Positions 1-5,426 of a stretch of 6,739 nt of DNA are shown here, piece by piece; the stretch's first letter is position 1, and each line of letters begins with the position of its first letter. The notes under the pieces were generated by a model. The model saw only the letters and a list, made by a program, of their open reading frames with translations. It made no database searches and was not told where the DNA came from. The DNA lies in assembly GCA_021442965.1 (NCBI GenBank), contig JABUUX010000105.1, forward strand, positions 1-6,739, in the 5' to 3' direction. The translations under genes and the position numbers were made by a program. The stretch comes from Treponema sp. Its GTDB lineage: Bacteria; Spirochaetota; Spirochaetia; Treponematales; Treponemataceae.

Positions 1-57
1 GGTACGAGCGTCTGGTTTACACCCAGAATGTCGGGAGTTCGATCCTCTCACTGCCCA
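1..57 (+). tRNA. tRNA-Val (anticodon UAC), 5' part outside the window
   Basis: The 3' part of a tRNA gene is cut by the window edge within the D-loop, so the 5' acceptor strand and the 5' half of the D-arm are missing. Visible parts: 3' D-stem GAGC at 6-9; anticodon stem TCTGG (11-15) with CCAGA (23-27); 7-base loop TTTACAC (16-22) giving anticodon TAC, which reads GUA valine codons; T-stem GGGAG (33-37) with CTCTC (45-49) around loop TTCGATC; 3' acceptor strand ACTGCCC (50-56); discriminator A57. The next bases are TAT, so CCA is not encoded and must be added by the CCA-adding enzyme. The missing acceptor strand should read GGGCAGT. The gene converges on the minus-strand operon. Confidence 0.95.
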
Positions 58-65
58 TATTTAAT

Positions 66-93
66 GCTTCCTTTATTGGGAAGCTTTTTTTTT
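66..93 (+). terminator. Intrinsic terminator of the tRNA-Val gene
   Basis: GCTTCC (66-71) pairs with GGAAGC (79-84) around a 7-base loop and is followed by nine T residues (85-93). It begins 8 bases after the tRNA end, as expected for a tRNA transcript terminator on the plus strand. Confidence 0.88.
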
Positions 94-102
94 CTAATAA
101 TC

Positions 103-129
103 TTTCATAAAAAAATTTTCATAAAAAAA
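103..129. repeat. 13-base direct repeat carrying an A/T tract
   Basis: TTTCATAAAAAAA occurs at 103-115 and again at 117-129, one base apart. The second copy provides the U-run of the minus-strand operon terminator; the first provides another T7 run 14 bases further downstream on that strand. It may be a small local duplication of the terminator tail, or simply chance in an A/T-rich spacer. Confidence 0.7.
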
Positions 130-156
130 GCAACATCCCTATGAATGTTGCTTTTT
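123..156 (-). terminator. Intrinsic terminator at the end of the rimP-nusA-infB-rbfA operon
   Basis: On the minus strand AAAAAGCAACAT pairs with ATGTTGCTTTTT (12 bp, 8-base loop at 137-144) and is followed by T residues; the T-run reads seven in all (123-129). It starts 27 bases past the rbfA stop codon. Because A residues flank the 5' side, the hairpin could also act on plus-strand transcripts, but the tRNA already has its own terminator. The 94-182 spacer holds no gene that I can see. Confidence 0.88.
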
Positions 157-182
157 GATTCATCACTTATATCAGTTTAATC

Positions 183-569
183 TTATTTAGAATCGTTATT
201 ACCGGCTTCACGTTCTTTACTTTCCGCTTCAAGTTGATTTAATTTTTGAACCATGTTAAATCCTTCTTTCATTCCAGAATCAACAATAAACTGAAACTTA
301 GGAAATTTTCGAATCTGTATTTTTTTTGCTATTACAGATTGTAAAAATCCAGCAGCAGAGTTCAATCCATCTACACCTTTTTGAAGCTGTTTATCAGGAA
401 GAAAAGTAGAAACATAAATTTTAGCATATGAAAAATCATTTGTTACTTCAACACGATTAATGCTAAGAAATGTTGATACACGAGGGTCTTTTACCTCCCC
501 ACGAAGTATCAACTGTGATATTTCATCACGTAACTGATCATTAAGACGCTGTATTCTATACTGCCCCAT
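183..569 (-). CDS. rbfA: 30S ribosome-binding factor A (RbfA)
   Basis: A 128-residue protein, the usual length for RbfA, a small cytoplasmic KH-fold factor that binds the 30S subunit and helps late maturation of 16S rRNA. Family hallmarks visible: an N-terminal helix carrying arginines (RIQRLNDQLRDEISQLI, 5-21), the DPRV turn (28-31), the VEVTNDFSYAKIYVS strand pair (40-54), the Ala-x-Gly kink that replaces the KH GxxG loop (AAG, 72-74), and the late strand PKFQFIVDSG (90-99). The tail (112-128) is charged and probably disordered. The ATG at 569 is preceded by AGGAG at 579-583 with a 9-base spacer. It follows infB by 12 bases and is the last gene before the operon terminator, so it should be co-transcribed with infB. 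Confidence 0.96.
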   Translation of the reverse strand: MGQYRIQRLNDQLRDEISQLILRGEVKDPRVSTFLSINRVEVTNDFSYAKIYVSTFLPDKQLQKGVDGLNSAAGFLQSVIAKKIQIRKFPKFQFIVDSGMKEGFNMVQKLNQLEAESKEREAGNNDSK

Positions 570-578
570 TAACCGCTG

Positions 579-583
579 CTCCT
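579..583 (-). promoter_or_regulatory. rbfA ribosome-binding site overlapping the infB stop codon
   Basis: The minus strand reads TAGGAG: the infB stop TAG (582-584) shares its last two bases with the AGGAG Shine-Dalgarno of rbfA. Ribosomes ending infB therefore sit on the rbfA initiation site, which suggests translational coupling. Confidence 0.85.
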
Positions 584-3338
584 ATGACTGACTTCCAGGA
601 TTAACCGAATCTTTAGCTGCTTTTCTTGCCTTACCTTCAGCTTTTGCTTTTGCAGCTTCTTCAGCTTCGAGAGCTAAAATAGCATCCTGTTCGGCTTTTG
701 CTTTTGCAGCAGCTTCAGCAGCTTTCTTTTCGTTTTCAGCTCGGTCATCAACCAAATCATCGCCAAGCTTTCGTTTTATTTCGATATATTCAAAAGCTTC
801 AATCTGGTCACCAACCATAATATCCTGCCAGTTTTCAAGACCAACACCACATTCATATCCGGTTGTAACTTCTTTAGCATCATCTTTGAATCGTTTAAGA
901 GAAGCAAGTTTACCAGTATATTTAACTACACCGTCTCGTATAAGATTTACATAACTTGTTCTGCGAACAACACCTTCGGTAACGTAACAACCTGCAATAG
1001 TTCCAACTTTTGGAACTTTGAATGTATTACGAACTTCAAGCATACCAGTAACCTGTTCCTTTGTATCAGGACGAAGCATTCCTTCCATAGCCTGTTGGAT
1101 TTCTTCAACAGCTTTGTAAATAATGCTGTACTTGCGAATTTCAACTCCTTCTTTGTCTGCAAGAGCTTTTGCATTAGGGGTTGGTCGAACATTGAATCCA
1201 ATGATAATTGCATTTGATTCTGCATTATCTGCTGCTGCAAGAGTTACATCACTTTCATTGATTGCACCTGCACTTGAATGAATAACATTCAAACGGATTT
1301 CTTTTGTTGTAAGTTTTTCCAAAGAAATCTTAAGTGCTTCGGCAGACCCCTGAAGATCTGCTTTAATAATTACCTTAAGTTCCTGAATCTTACTTTCATC
1401 AATTGTGCTGAACATATTTTCAAGAGTAACTTTCTTTACTGCTTTAGCAGCTTCAAAACGTTTAAGTTCCTGACGTTTAGTTGATATAGCACGAGCTTCT
1501 TTTTCATCTTCAGTAACCTGGAAAGGATCTCCTGCCATTGGCATTTCATCCATTCCAAGAACTTCTACTGGTGTAGAAGGTCCTGCATCCTGAATACGCT
1601 TTCCGTGATCATCAAACATTGCACGAACACGTCCAGAGAAAATTCCTGCAACAAAAGGATCCCCTTGATGAAGAGTACCGCGTTCAATAATTACAGAAGA
1701 AACAACACCACGTCCCTGATCTACTCGAGATTCAAGAATTTTTCCTTCTGCACGGCATTCAAAATTTGCTTTAAGTTCAAGCATTTCAGCCTGAAGTAAA
1801 ATAGCATCCAAAAGATCATCTATACCTTCACGCTTTAGAGCAGAAATTTTTACAAACTGAGTATCTCCACCCCACTCTTCAGGCACAAGCCCTCTCTCAG
1901 AAAGTTGAGTCATAACTCTGTCAATATTCGCTTCAGGTTTATCAATTTTATTTACAGCAACAACAATAGGAACTTTTGCAGCTTTTGCATGGTCAATAGC
2001 TTCAAGAGTCTGAGGCATAATACCGTCATCCGCAGCTACAACAAGAACTACGATATCTGTAACCTGAGCACCTCGGGAACGCATAAGTGTAAAAGCTTCA
2101 TGACCTGGTGTATCCAAGAAAGTAATCTTCCCTTTAGGTGTACTAACAGAGTAAGCACCGATTTTTTGAGTAATGCCACCAGCTTCCCCTGCTGCAACAT
2201 TTGAATTACGAATTGCATCCAGAGTTTTTGTCTTTCCATGGTCAACATGTCCCATTACAGTAACAATAGGTGGACGCGAAAGAAGTTCAACACCGTCATC
2301 TGATTCAGACTCAATAACAGTTTCATCATAAAGACTTACACGATGAACTTCACAATTATATTCTCCACATAAGATTTCAACAGTATCAGCATCAATAGAC
2401 TGGTTGATTGAAACCATCATACCCATAGAGAATAATTTCCCAATAATTTCTGATGCTTTTAAATTCATCTTTTTTGCAAGATCAGAAATTGAGATAGATT
2501 CCATTATATCTATGGATTTTGGTACTACACTTGCCGGGGTTTCAGATTTTTTCTTCTGTCCAAAAAGATTATCATCATACTGTTCTTCATCTTTTCGATT
2601 ATAAACCTGTTTCTTTCCCTTAAATGCCGCTTTTTTAGACGGCTGACGAGAATTATCGACAGGAAGAGGAGCAGGTGCATTACCTGTACGAGGTCGGAAG
2701 CCATTATTCTGACCACCATTAAAATTTCCACCCTGACGATTCTGAAAGTTTCCACCCTGACGGTTAAATCCGCCACCCTGACGATTTTGAAAATTTCCAC
2801 CCTGGCGGTTTTGGCCGTTACCCTCCCGATTATAGTTTTCTCGGTTCTGGTATCCCTGTCGTGCCTGAGCTCCTGTAAAACCACCTGAATTTCCTTCACG
2901 GTTATAGGATTTTCCCCCCTGACCGCTCTGTCCGCGTTGATTAGAATTATAATTATTATAACCTGAACGGTTTTTAGGTTTATCAGAAAGATTTCCAGCC
3001 TTAATGTTCGGTCTGGAAGGGTTTAATTCAAAACCAGGATTTCGGTTTACAATTTTTCCATTGTTATTTTCTGTAGTTTTTTCTACAGGTGTTTCTTCTG
3101 TTTTTGCAGCAGTATCAGGCTTTTTTACAACCACCTTTTTAGAAGGTTCGACATTTTTTTTAGGTGTTATTTCAGATGATACTTGAGCAGAAGCCTGAGT
3201 TACGTTAGGTGTTCCTGCCGGTGTTTTCTTTTTAATAACAATTACCTTTTTCTTTTCAGCCGATACGGGAGTCTGTGTGGCTTCCTGTTGTTTTTTATGC
3301 ACTACAACTGCTGGCTTTTTTACTGTTTCTTCAGCCAT
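582..3338 (-). CDS. infB: Translation initiation factor IF-2
   Basis: A 918-residue IF-2, the GTPase that brings initiator fMet-tRNA to the 30S subunit and promotes 50S joining. Order of parts: Lys/Pro/Thr-rich head (1-93); Asn/Gln/Gly/Arg low-complexity region (about 122-222); IF2_N domain (about 275-335); GTPase domain (about 355-523) with G1 GHVDHGKT (363-370), GGIT (387-390), G3 DTPGH with catalytic-type His (409-413), G4 NKID (463-466) and G5 SAL (499-501); then domains II to IV up to [10 protein letters not shown] (849-858), where the family normally stops. A further Ala/Lys/Glu tail of about 60 residues follows, which is unusual. After G1 the family's usual Ser-Leu is replaced by Lys-Thr. 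The ATG at 3338 has AAGGAA 5 bases upstream, overlapping the nusA stop. Identity is certain; the roles of the two extra regions are unknown. Confidence 0.98.
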   Translation of the reverse strand: MAEETVKKPAVVVHKKQQEATQTPVSAEKKKVIVIKKKTPAGTPNVTQASAQVSSEITPKKNVEPSKKVVVKKPDTAAKTEETPVEKTTENNNGKIVNRNPGFELNPSRPNIKAGNLSDKPKNRSGYNNYNSNQRGQSGQGGKSYNREGNSGGFTGAQARQGYQNRENYNREGNGQNRQGGNFQNRQGGGFNRQGGNFQNRQGGNFNGGQNNGFRPRTGNAPAPLPVDNSRQPSKKAAFKGKKQVYNRKDEEQYDDNLFGQKKKSETPASVVPKSIDIMESISISDLAKKMNLKASEIIGKLFSMGMMVSINQSIDADTVEILCGEYNCEVHRVSLYDETVIESESDDGVELLSRPPIVTVMGHVDHGKTKTLDAIRNSNVAAGEAGGITQKIGAYSVSTPKGKITFLDTPGHEAFTLMRSRGAQVTDIVVLVVAADDGIMPQTLEAIDHAKAAKVPIVVAVNKIDKPEANIDRVMTQLSERGLVPEEWGGDTQFVKISALKREGIDDLLDAILLQAEMLELKANFECRAEGKILESRVDQGRGVVSSVIIERGTLHQGDPFVAGIFSGRVRAMFDDHGKRIQDAGPSTPVEVLGMDEMPMAGDPFQVTEDEKEARAISTKRQELKRFEAAKAVKKVTLENMFSTIDESKIQELKVIIKADLQGSAEALKISLEKLTTKEIRLNVIHSSAGAINESDVTLAAADNAESNAIIIGFNVRPTPNAKALADKEGVEIRKYSIIYKAVEEIQQAMEGMLRPDTKEQVTGMLEVRNTFKVPKVGTIAGCYVTEGVVRRTSYVNLIRDGVVKYTGKLASLKRFKDDAKEVTTGYECGVGLENWQDIMVGDQIEAFEYIEIKRKLGDDLVDDRAENEKKAAEAAAKAKAEQDAILALEAEEAAKAKAEGKARKAAKDSVNPGSQS
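640..710 (-). repeat. Direct repeat within the infB C-terminal tail
   Basis: A 17-base identical segment (GCTTTTGCTTTTGCAGC on the plus strand) occurs at 640-656 and 694-710, exactly 54 bases or 18 codons apart. It encodes repeated Ala-Lys-Ala-Lys-Ala-Glu runs in the IF-2 tail, in keeping with growth of the tail by in-frame duplication. Confidence 0.75.
2721..2810 (-). repeat. Imperfect tandem repeats encoding NRQGGNF(Q) in infB
   Basis: Four consecutive units of 8, 7, 8 and 8 codons encode [23 protein letters not shown] and NRQGGNFN (IF-2 residues 177-207). At the DNA level CCACCCTG followed by ACGATT, ACGGTT or GCGGTT recurs on the plus strand. Third-position differences between units show that the array is not freshly duplicated. 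Confidence 0.85.
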
Positions 3339-3342
3339 AAAT

Positions 3343-3348
3343 TTCCTT
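3343..3348 (-). promoter_or_regulatory. infB ribosome-binding site overlapping the nusA stop codon
   Basis: The minus strand reads TAAGGAA: the nusA stop TAA (3347-3349) runs into the AAGGAA Shine-Dalgarno of infB, which sits about 5 bases before the ATG at 3338. It supports the chosen infB start and suggests coupling to nusA translation. Confidence 0.82.
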
Positions 3349-4795
3349 ATTCCTCACCCTCTTCAAATTCAAATTCTACACCACATGCAGGACAATGTGT
3401 CATATCAAGAGTAATTTTTGCTCCGCATTCAGGACAGAAATATTCTTCTTCATCAGCAGATTCAGAATCTGTTTCCTTATTTTCTTCCTCAGCAGTTTCT
3501 TCTTCAACAAACTGAACATTTGATTCAATAAGTTCATTTACAGCTTCCAGATCATCGGCTGATACACCGTCAATATGAATCTGGTCATTATCAAAAGCTT
3601 CTACAAATCTTTCAATATCTTCAATTCCATTTTCTTTGAGTAATGAAGCAACTCGTTCATCAACACCTGGAAGTTCCTGTACTGTTGTAATTTCGTCATA
3701 TGAACCGTCAAACAAGTTTTCTGCATTCTGAACTGTTGCAATTTCGGACAAATCCATTTCAGAAGCCTGGTCAATTGTCTTAACATCAATATTCCAGTCA
3801 CAAAGTTTATTTGCAAGTCTAACATTCTGTCCTTGTCGACCAATTGCAAGTGAAAACTGAGAATCTTCAACAATAGCTAAAGCCTGACGTTTATCATTAT
3901 CCAAAATAATTACACGTTCTACTTGAGCTGGCAAAAGAGCATTTTTAATAAAAACAGTAGGATCTGCGTCATAACGAAGAACATCTATTTTTTCACCAAG
4001 CAGTTCACGGATAACGTTTTGAATACGTACACCTTTTAGCCCAACACAAGCTCCTACAGGATCTACGTCTTCACGATTTGTAGATACTGCAATCTTTGTA
4101 CGATAACCAGCATCTCGAACTATTCTTTGAATTTCAATTGTTCCATCAGATATTTCAGGAACTTCTGTTTCAAGAATATTAGAAACAAGACGAGCATCAC
4201 TGCGTGAAAGAATAAGCTGAAGACCTGTATTTGAAGGTTTTACTTCTGCAATAAGTGCTCTAATACGGTCATTTTTTTCATAATGTTCAAGTTTAGACTG
4301 ATACTTTAATGGAAGTACACCCTCAACTTTTGCACCAAGGTCAACAAAAATTGTACCATTACGCTCGCGCTGATAGTAACCTATGATTACTTCTCCAACT
4401 TTATCTTTATACTCATTGTAAAGAGAAGTTTTAAGAGATTCTGTAAGCCCCTGATGAGCTGTCTGTTTTCCAGTTGAAACTGCTGAACGTTCAAAAGATT
4501 TTGGATCAAGCTGAATGTCAATTTCATCACCTTCTTCAACCTCATCAGAAAGTTCTTTTGCTTCTTCAAGTTCAATTTCAATTACAGGATCATAAACCCC
4601 GTCAACTACTGTTTTTCTTGAAAAAATATAAACATCAGAAAGATCATCTTCAAATGTTACTATAGCATTTTCATCTGTTCCGAAAGTTCTTTTGTAAGCG
4701 GCTTTCAAAGCTTTTTCAATTGTCTGTTTTACTGAATCTTCCGAGCATCCTTTTTCGTCCATCAATGCACGGATAGCATCTGCCATCTCTGACAT
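3347..4795 (-). CDS. nusA: Transcription termination/antitermination factor NusA with a C-terminal zinc-ribbon-like tail
   Basis: A 482-residue NusA, which binds RNA polymerase and modulates pausing, termination and antitermination. Order of parts: N-terminal RNA polymerase-binding domain (1 to about 125, with the typical helix TIEKALKAAYKRTFG at 25-39); S1 domain (about 134-200); KH1 with GLKG (252-255); KH2 with GRQG (319-322) in SLAIGRQGQNVRLANKL; a helix-hairpin-helix region (about 373-428, LPGV at 375-378); an acidic Glu-rich linker (429-451); and a final CPECG...CPACG pair with Cys454, 457, 468 and 471, which looks like a zinc ribbon. That last module is not part of the standard NusA layout as I know it. 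The ATG at 4795 has AAGGAG at 4802-4807, 6 bases away. It lies 21 bases after rimP and 8 before infB. Confidence 0.97.
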   Translation of the reverse strand: MSEMADAIRALMDEKGCSEDSVKQTIEKALKAAYKRTFGTDENAIVTFEDDLSDVYIFSRKTVVDGVYDPVIEIELEEAKELSDEVEEGDEIDIQLDPKSFERSAVSTGKQTAHQGLTESLKTSLYNEYKDKVGEVIIGYYQRERNGTIFVDLGAKVEGVLPLKYQSKLEHYEKNDRIRALIAEVKPSNTGLQLILSRSDARLVSNILETEVPEISDGTIEIQRIVRDAGYRTKIAVSTNREDVDPVGACVGLKGVRIQNVIRELLGEKIDVLRYDADPTVFIKNALLPAQVERVIILDNDKRQALAIVEDSQFSLAIGRQGQNVRLANKLCDWNIDVKTIDQASEMDLSEIATVQNAENLFDGSYDEITTVQELPGVDERVASLLKENGIEDIERFVEAFDNDQIHIDGVSADDLEAVNELIESNVQFVEEETAEEENKETDSESADEEEYFCPECGAKITLDMTHCPACGVEFEFEEGEE

Positions 4796-4801
4796 GTTTA
4801 T

Positions 4802-4807
4802 CTCCTT
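4802..4807 (-). promoter_or_regulatory. nusA ribosome-binding site
   Basis: AAGGAG on the minus strand with a 6-base spacer to the ATG at 4795 is the strongest Shine-Dalgarno in the operon. It lies in the short rimP-nusA gap and fixes the NusA start. Confidence 0.85.
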
Positions 4808-4816
4808 GTAATCTGC

Positions 4817-5278
4817 TTATTTTTGCAGAAATTTTGCTTTTGCTATATTTTCATAAAGAACAGTAACAGAATTACCGTCTTCTTTTTCCAATGTTACTGA
4901 TTTATCATCAGAAGATTTTATTTTTCCACCAACCCATTCTGTAATTGTTTTATCAAAAACTCTTACATCGCGATTCACAAAAAGTTCAAATTCTGCAGCA
5001 TTTTTTATATTGTGTTCAATTCCGGGACTTGTAAGTTCCATTGAAGTGTTATCAGTTCCGATAAGAGCTTCCAAACGCGGAAGAAGTGCCATATGTACCT
5101 TTGCACAGTCATTAACACTGATATTTGCTTTAGGATCCGGTGAAGAAATGATAACTCCGATTTTTGTAACTTCTTTTCCCGGGATAACTTTAAGTTCAAC
5201 AAGACGGAAACCAAGTCCTTCAACTAAGGGTGCACAATCTGAGTAATACTTAATTGATTTAAATGATATGTATTCCAA
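4817..5278 (-). CDS. rimP: Ribosome maturation factor RimP (TTG start)
   Basis: A RimP-family protein, a cytoplasmic factor for 30S assembly. Visible hallmarks: APLVEGLGFRLVELKV near the N-terminus (16-31), the strongly conserved ELTSPGIEHNIKNAAEF (81-97) followed by ELFVNRDVRV, and a small C-terminal SM-like domain (about 105-153). I choose a TTG start at 5278, giving 153 residues, the usual family length: AAGGAA lies 5 bases upstream at 5284-5289. The open frame extends to a GTG at 5320, but that codon sits inside a terminator-like hairpin, lacks a Shine-Dalgarno and would add 14 residues unlike the family. No in-frame ATG exists before the conserved region. It is the first gene of the nusA operon; the stop lies 21 bases before nusA. 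Confidence 0.93.
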   Translation of the reverse strand: MEYISFKSIKYYSDCAPLVEGLGFRLVELKVIPGKEVTKIGVIISSPDPKANISVNDCAKVHMALLPRLEALIGTDNTSMELTSPGIEHNIKNAAEFELFVNRDVRVFDKTITEWVGGKIKSSDDKSVTLEKEDGNSVTVLYENIAKAKFLQK

Positions 5279-5283
5279 AAATA

Positions 5284-5289
5284 TTCCTT
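5284..5289 (-). promoter_or_regulatory. rimP ribosome-binding site that decides the TTG start
   Basis: AAGGAA on the minus strand lies 5 bases before TTG (5278-5276). It is the only purine-rich Shine-Dalgarno near the beginning of rimP and it follows the leader hairpin by about 10 bases, so it argues for TTG rather than the upstream GTG. Confidence 0.75.
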
Positions 5290-5298
5290 GTACATAAC

Positions 5299-5328
5299 AA
5301 AAAAGACCCGTGGGATTCACGAGTCTTT
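5299..5328 (-). terminator. Terminator-like hairpin in the rimP leader (hisS terminator and/or attenuator)
   Basis: On the minus strand AAAGACTCGTG pairs with CACGGGTCTTT (11 bp, 5-base loop AATCC) and runs into T residues (six in a row counting the stem end). One pair is U-G on the minus strand but a C-A mismatch on the plus strand, so the structure favours minus-strand RNA. It is the only hairpin I see after hisS, about 100 bases past its stop, yet it also lies downstream of the predicted rimP promoter and only 10 bases before the rimP Shine-Dalgarno. It may end hisS transcripts, attenuate the nusA operon, or both. Confidence 0.75.
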
Positions 5329-5356
5329 GTATTAAAAACTAGTAATGTACATTTAT

Positions 5357-5385
5357 AGATTATTGAAAAAATCAAATTATGTCAA
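5357..5385 (-). promoter_or_regulatory. Predicted sigma-70-type promoter of the rimP-nusA-infB-rbfA operon
   Basis: On the minus strand a perfect -35 TTGACA (5380-5385) is followed after 17 bases by TAATCT (5357-5362) or after 15 bases by AATAAT (5359-5364). The spacer is very A/T-rich. Transcription should begin near 5350, giving a leader of about 70 bases that contains the hairpin at 5299-5328. The -35 match is strong; which -10 is used is uncertain. Confidence 0.65.
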
Positions 5386-5426
5386 CACAAAGGAAAAATA
5401 TTGGAGAAAAATAAATGATAGTAAAA

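Noticed and set aside
1562..1579. Perfect 7-bp inverted repeat CTTCTAC / GTAGAAG with a 4-base loop inside infB
   Set aside because: There is no T-run, it lies deep within a conserved coding region, and a match of this size is expected by chance in several kilobases.
2502..2504. Internal ATG (Met279) as a start for a short IF-2 form like E. coli IF-2 beta
   Set aside because: The position just before the IF2_N domain is tempting, but no Shine-Dalgarno precedes it in the upstream 20 bases.
2721..2810. Possible CRISPR-like or intergenic repeat array
   Set aside because: The repeats are in frame within infB, have no spacers, and are explained by the NRQGGNF protein repeat.
3071..3088. CTGTAG and CTACAG flanking six T residues inside the infB N-terminal region
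   Set aside because: The stem is short and lies within coding sequence; on the coding strand its loop is A6 and no U-run follows, so it is not a terminator.
3183..3515. 110-codon plus-strand open frame across the nusA/infB junction
   Set aside because: It lies antisense to two certain genes, is Ser/Cys/Phe-rich as expected for a shadow frame, and has no family resemblance.
5295..5295. ATG at 5295 on the minus strand ahead of rimP
   Set aside because: It is out of frame with rimP and precedes the Shine-Dalgarno rather than following it.
5279..5320. A 14-codon N-terminal extension of RimP from the GTG at 5320
   Set aside because: It overlaps the terminator-like hairpin, has no Shine-Dalgarno, and does not resemble the family N-terminus; the TTG at 5278 fits better on all counts.
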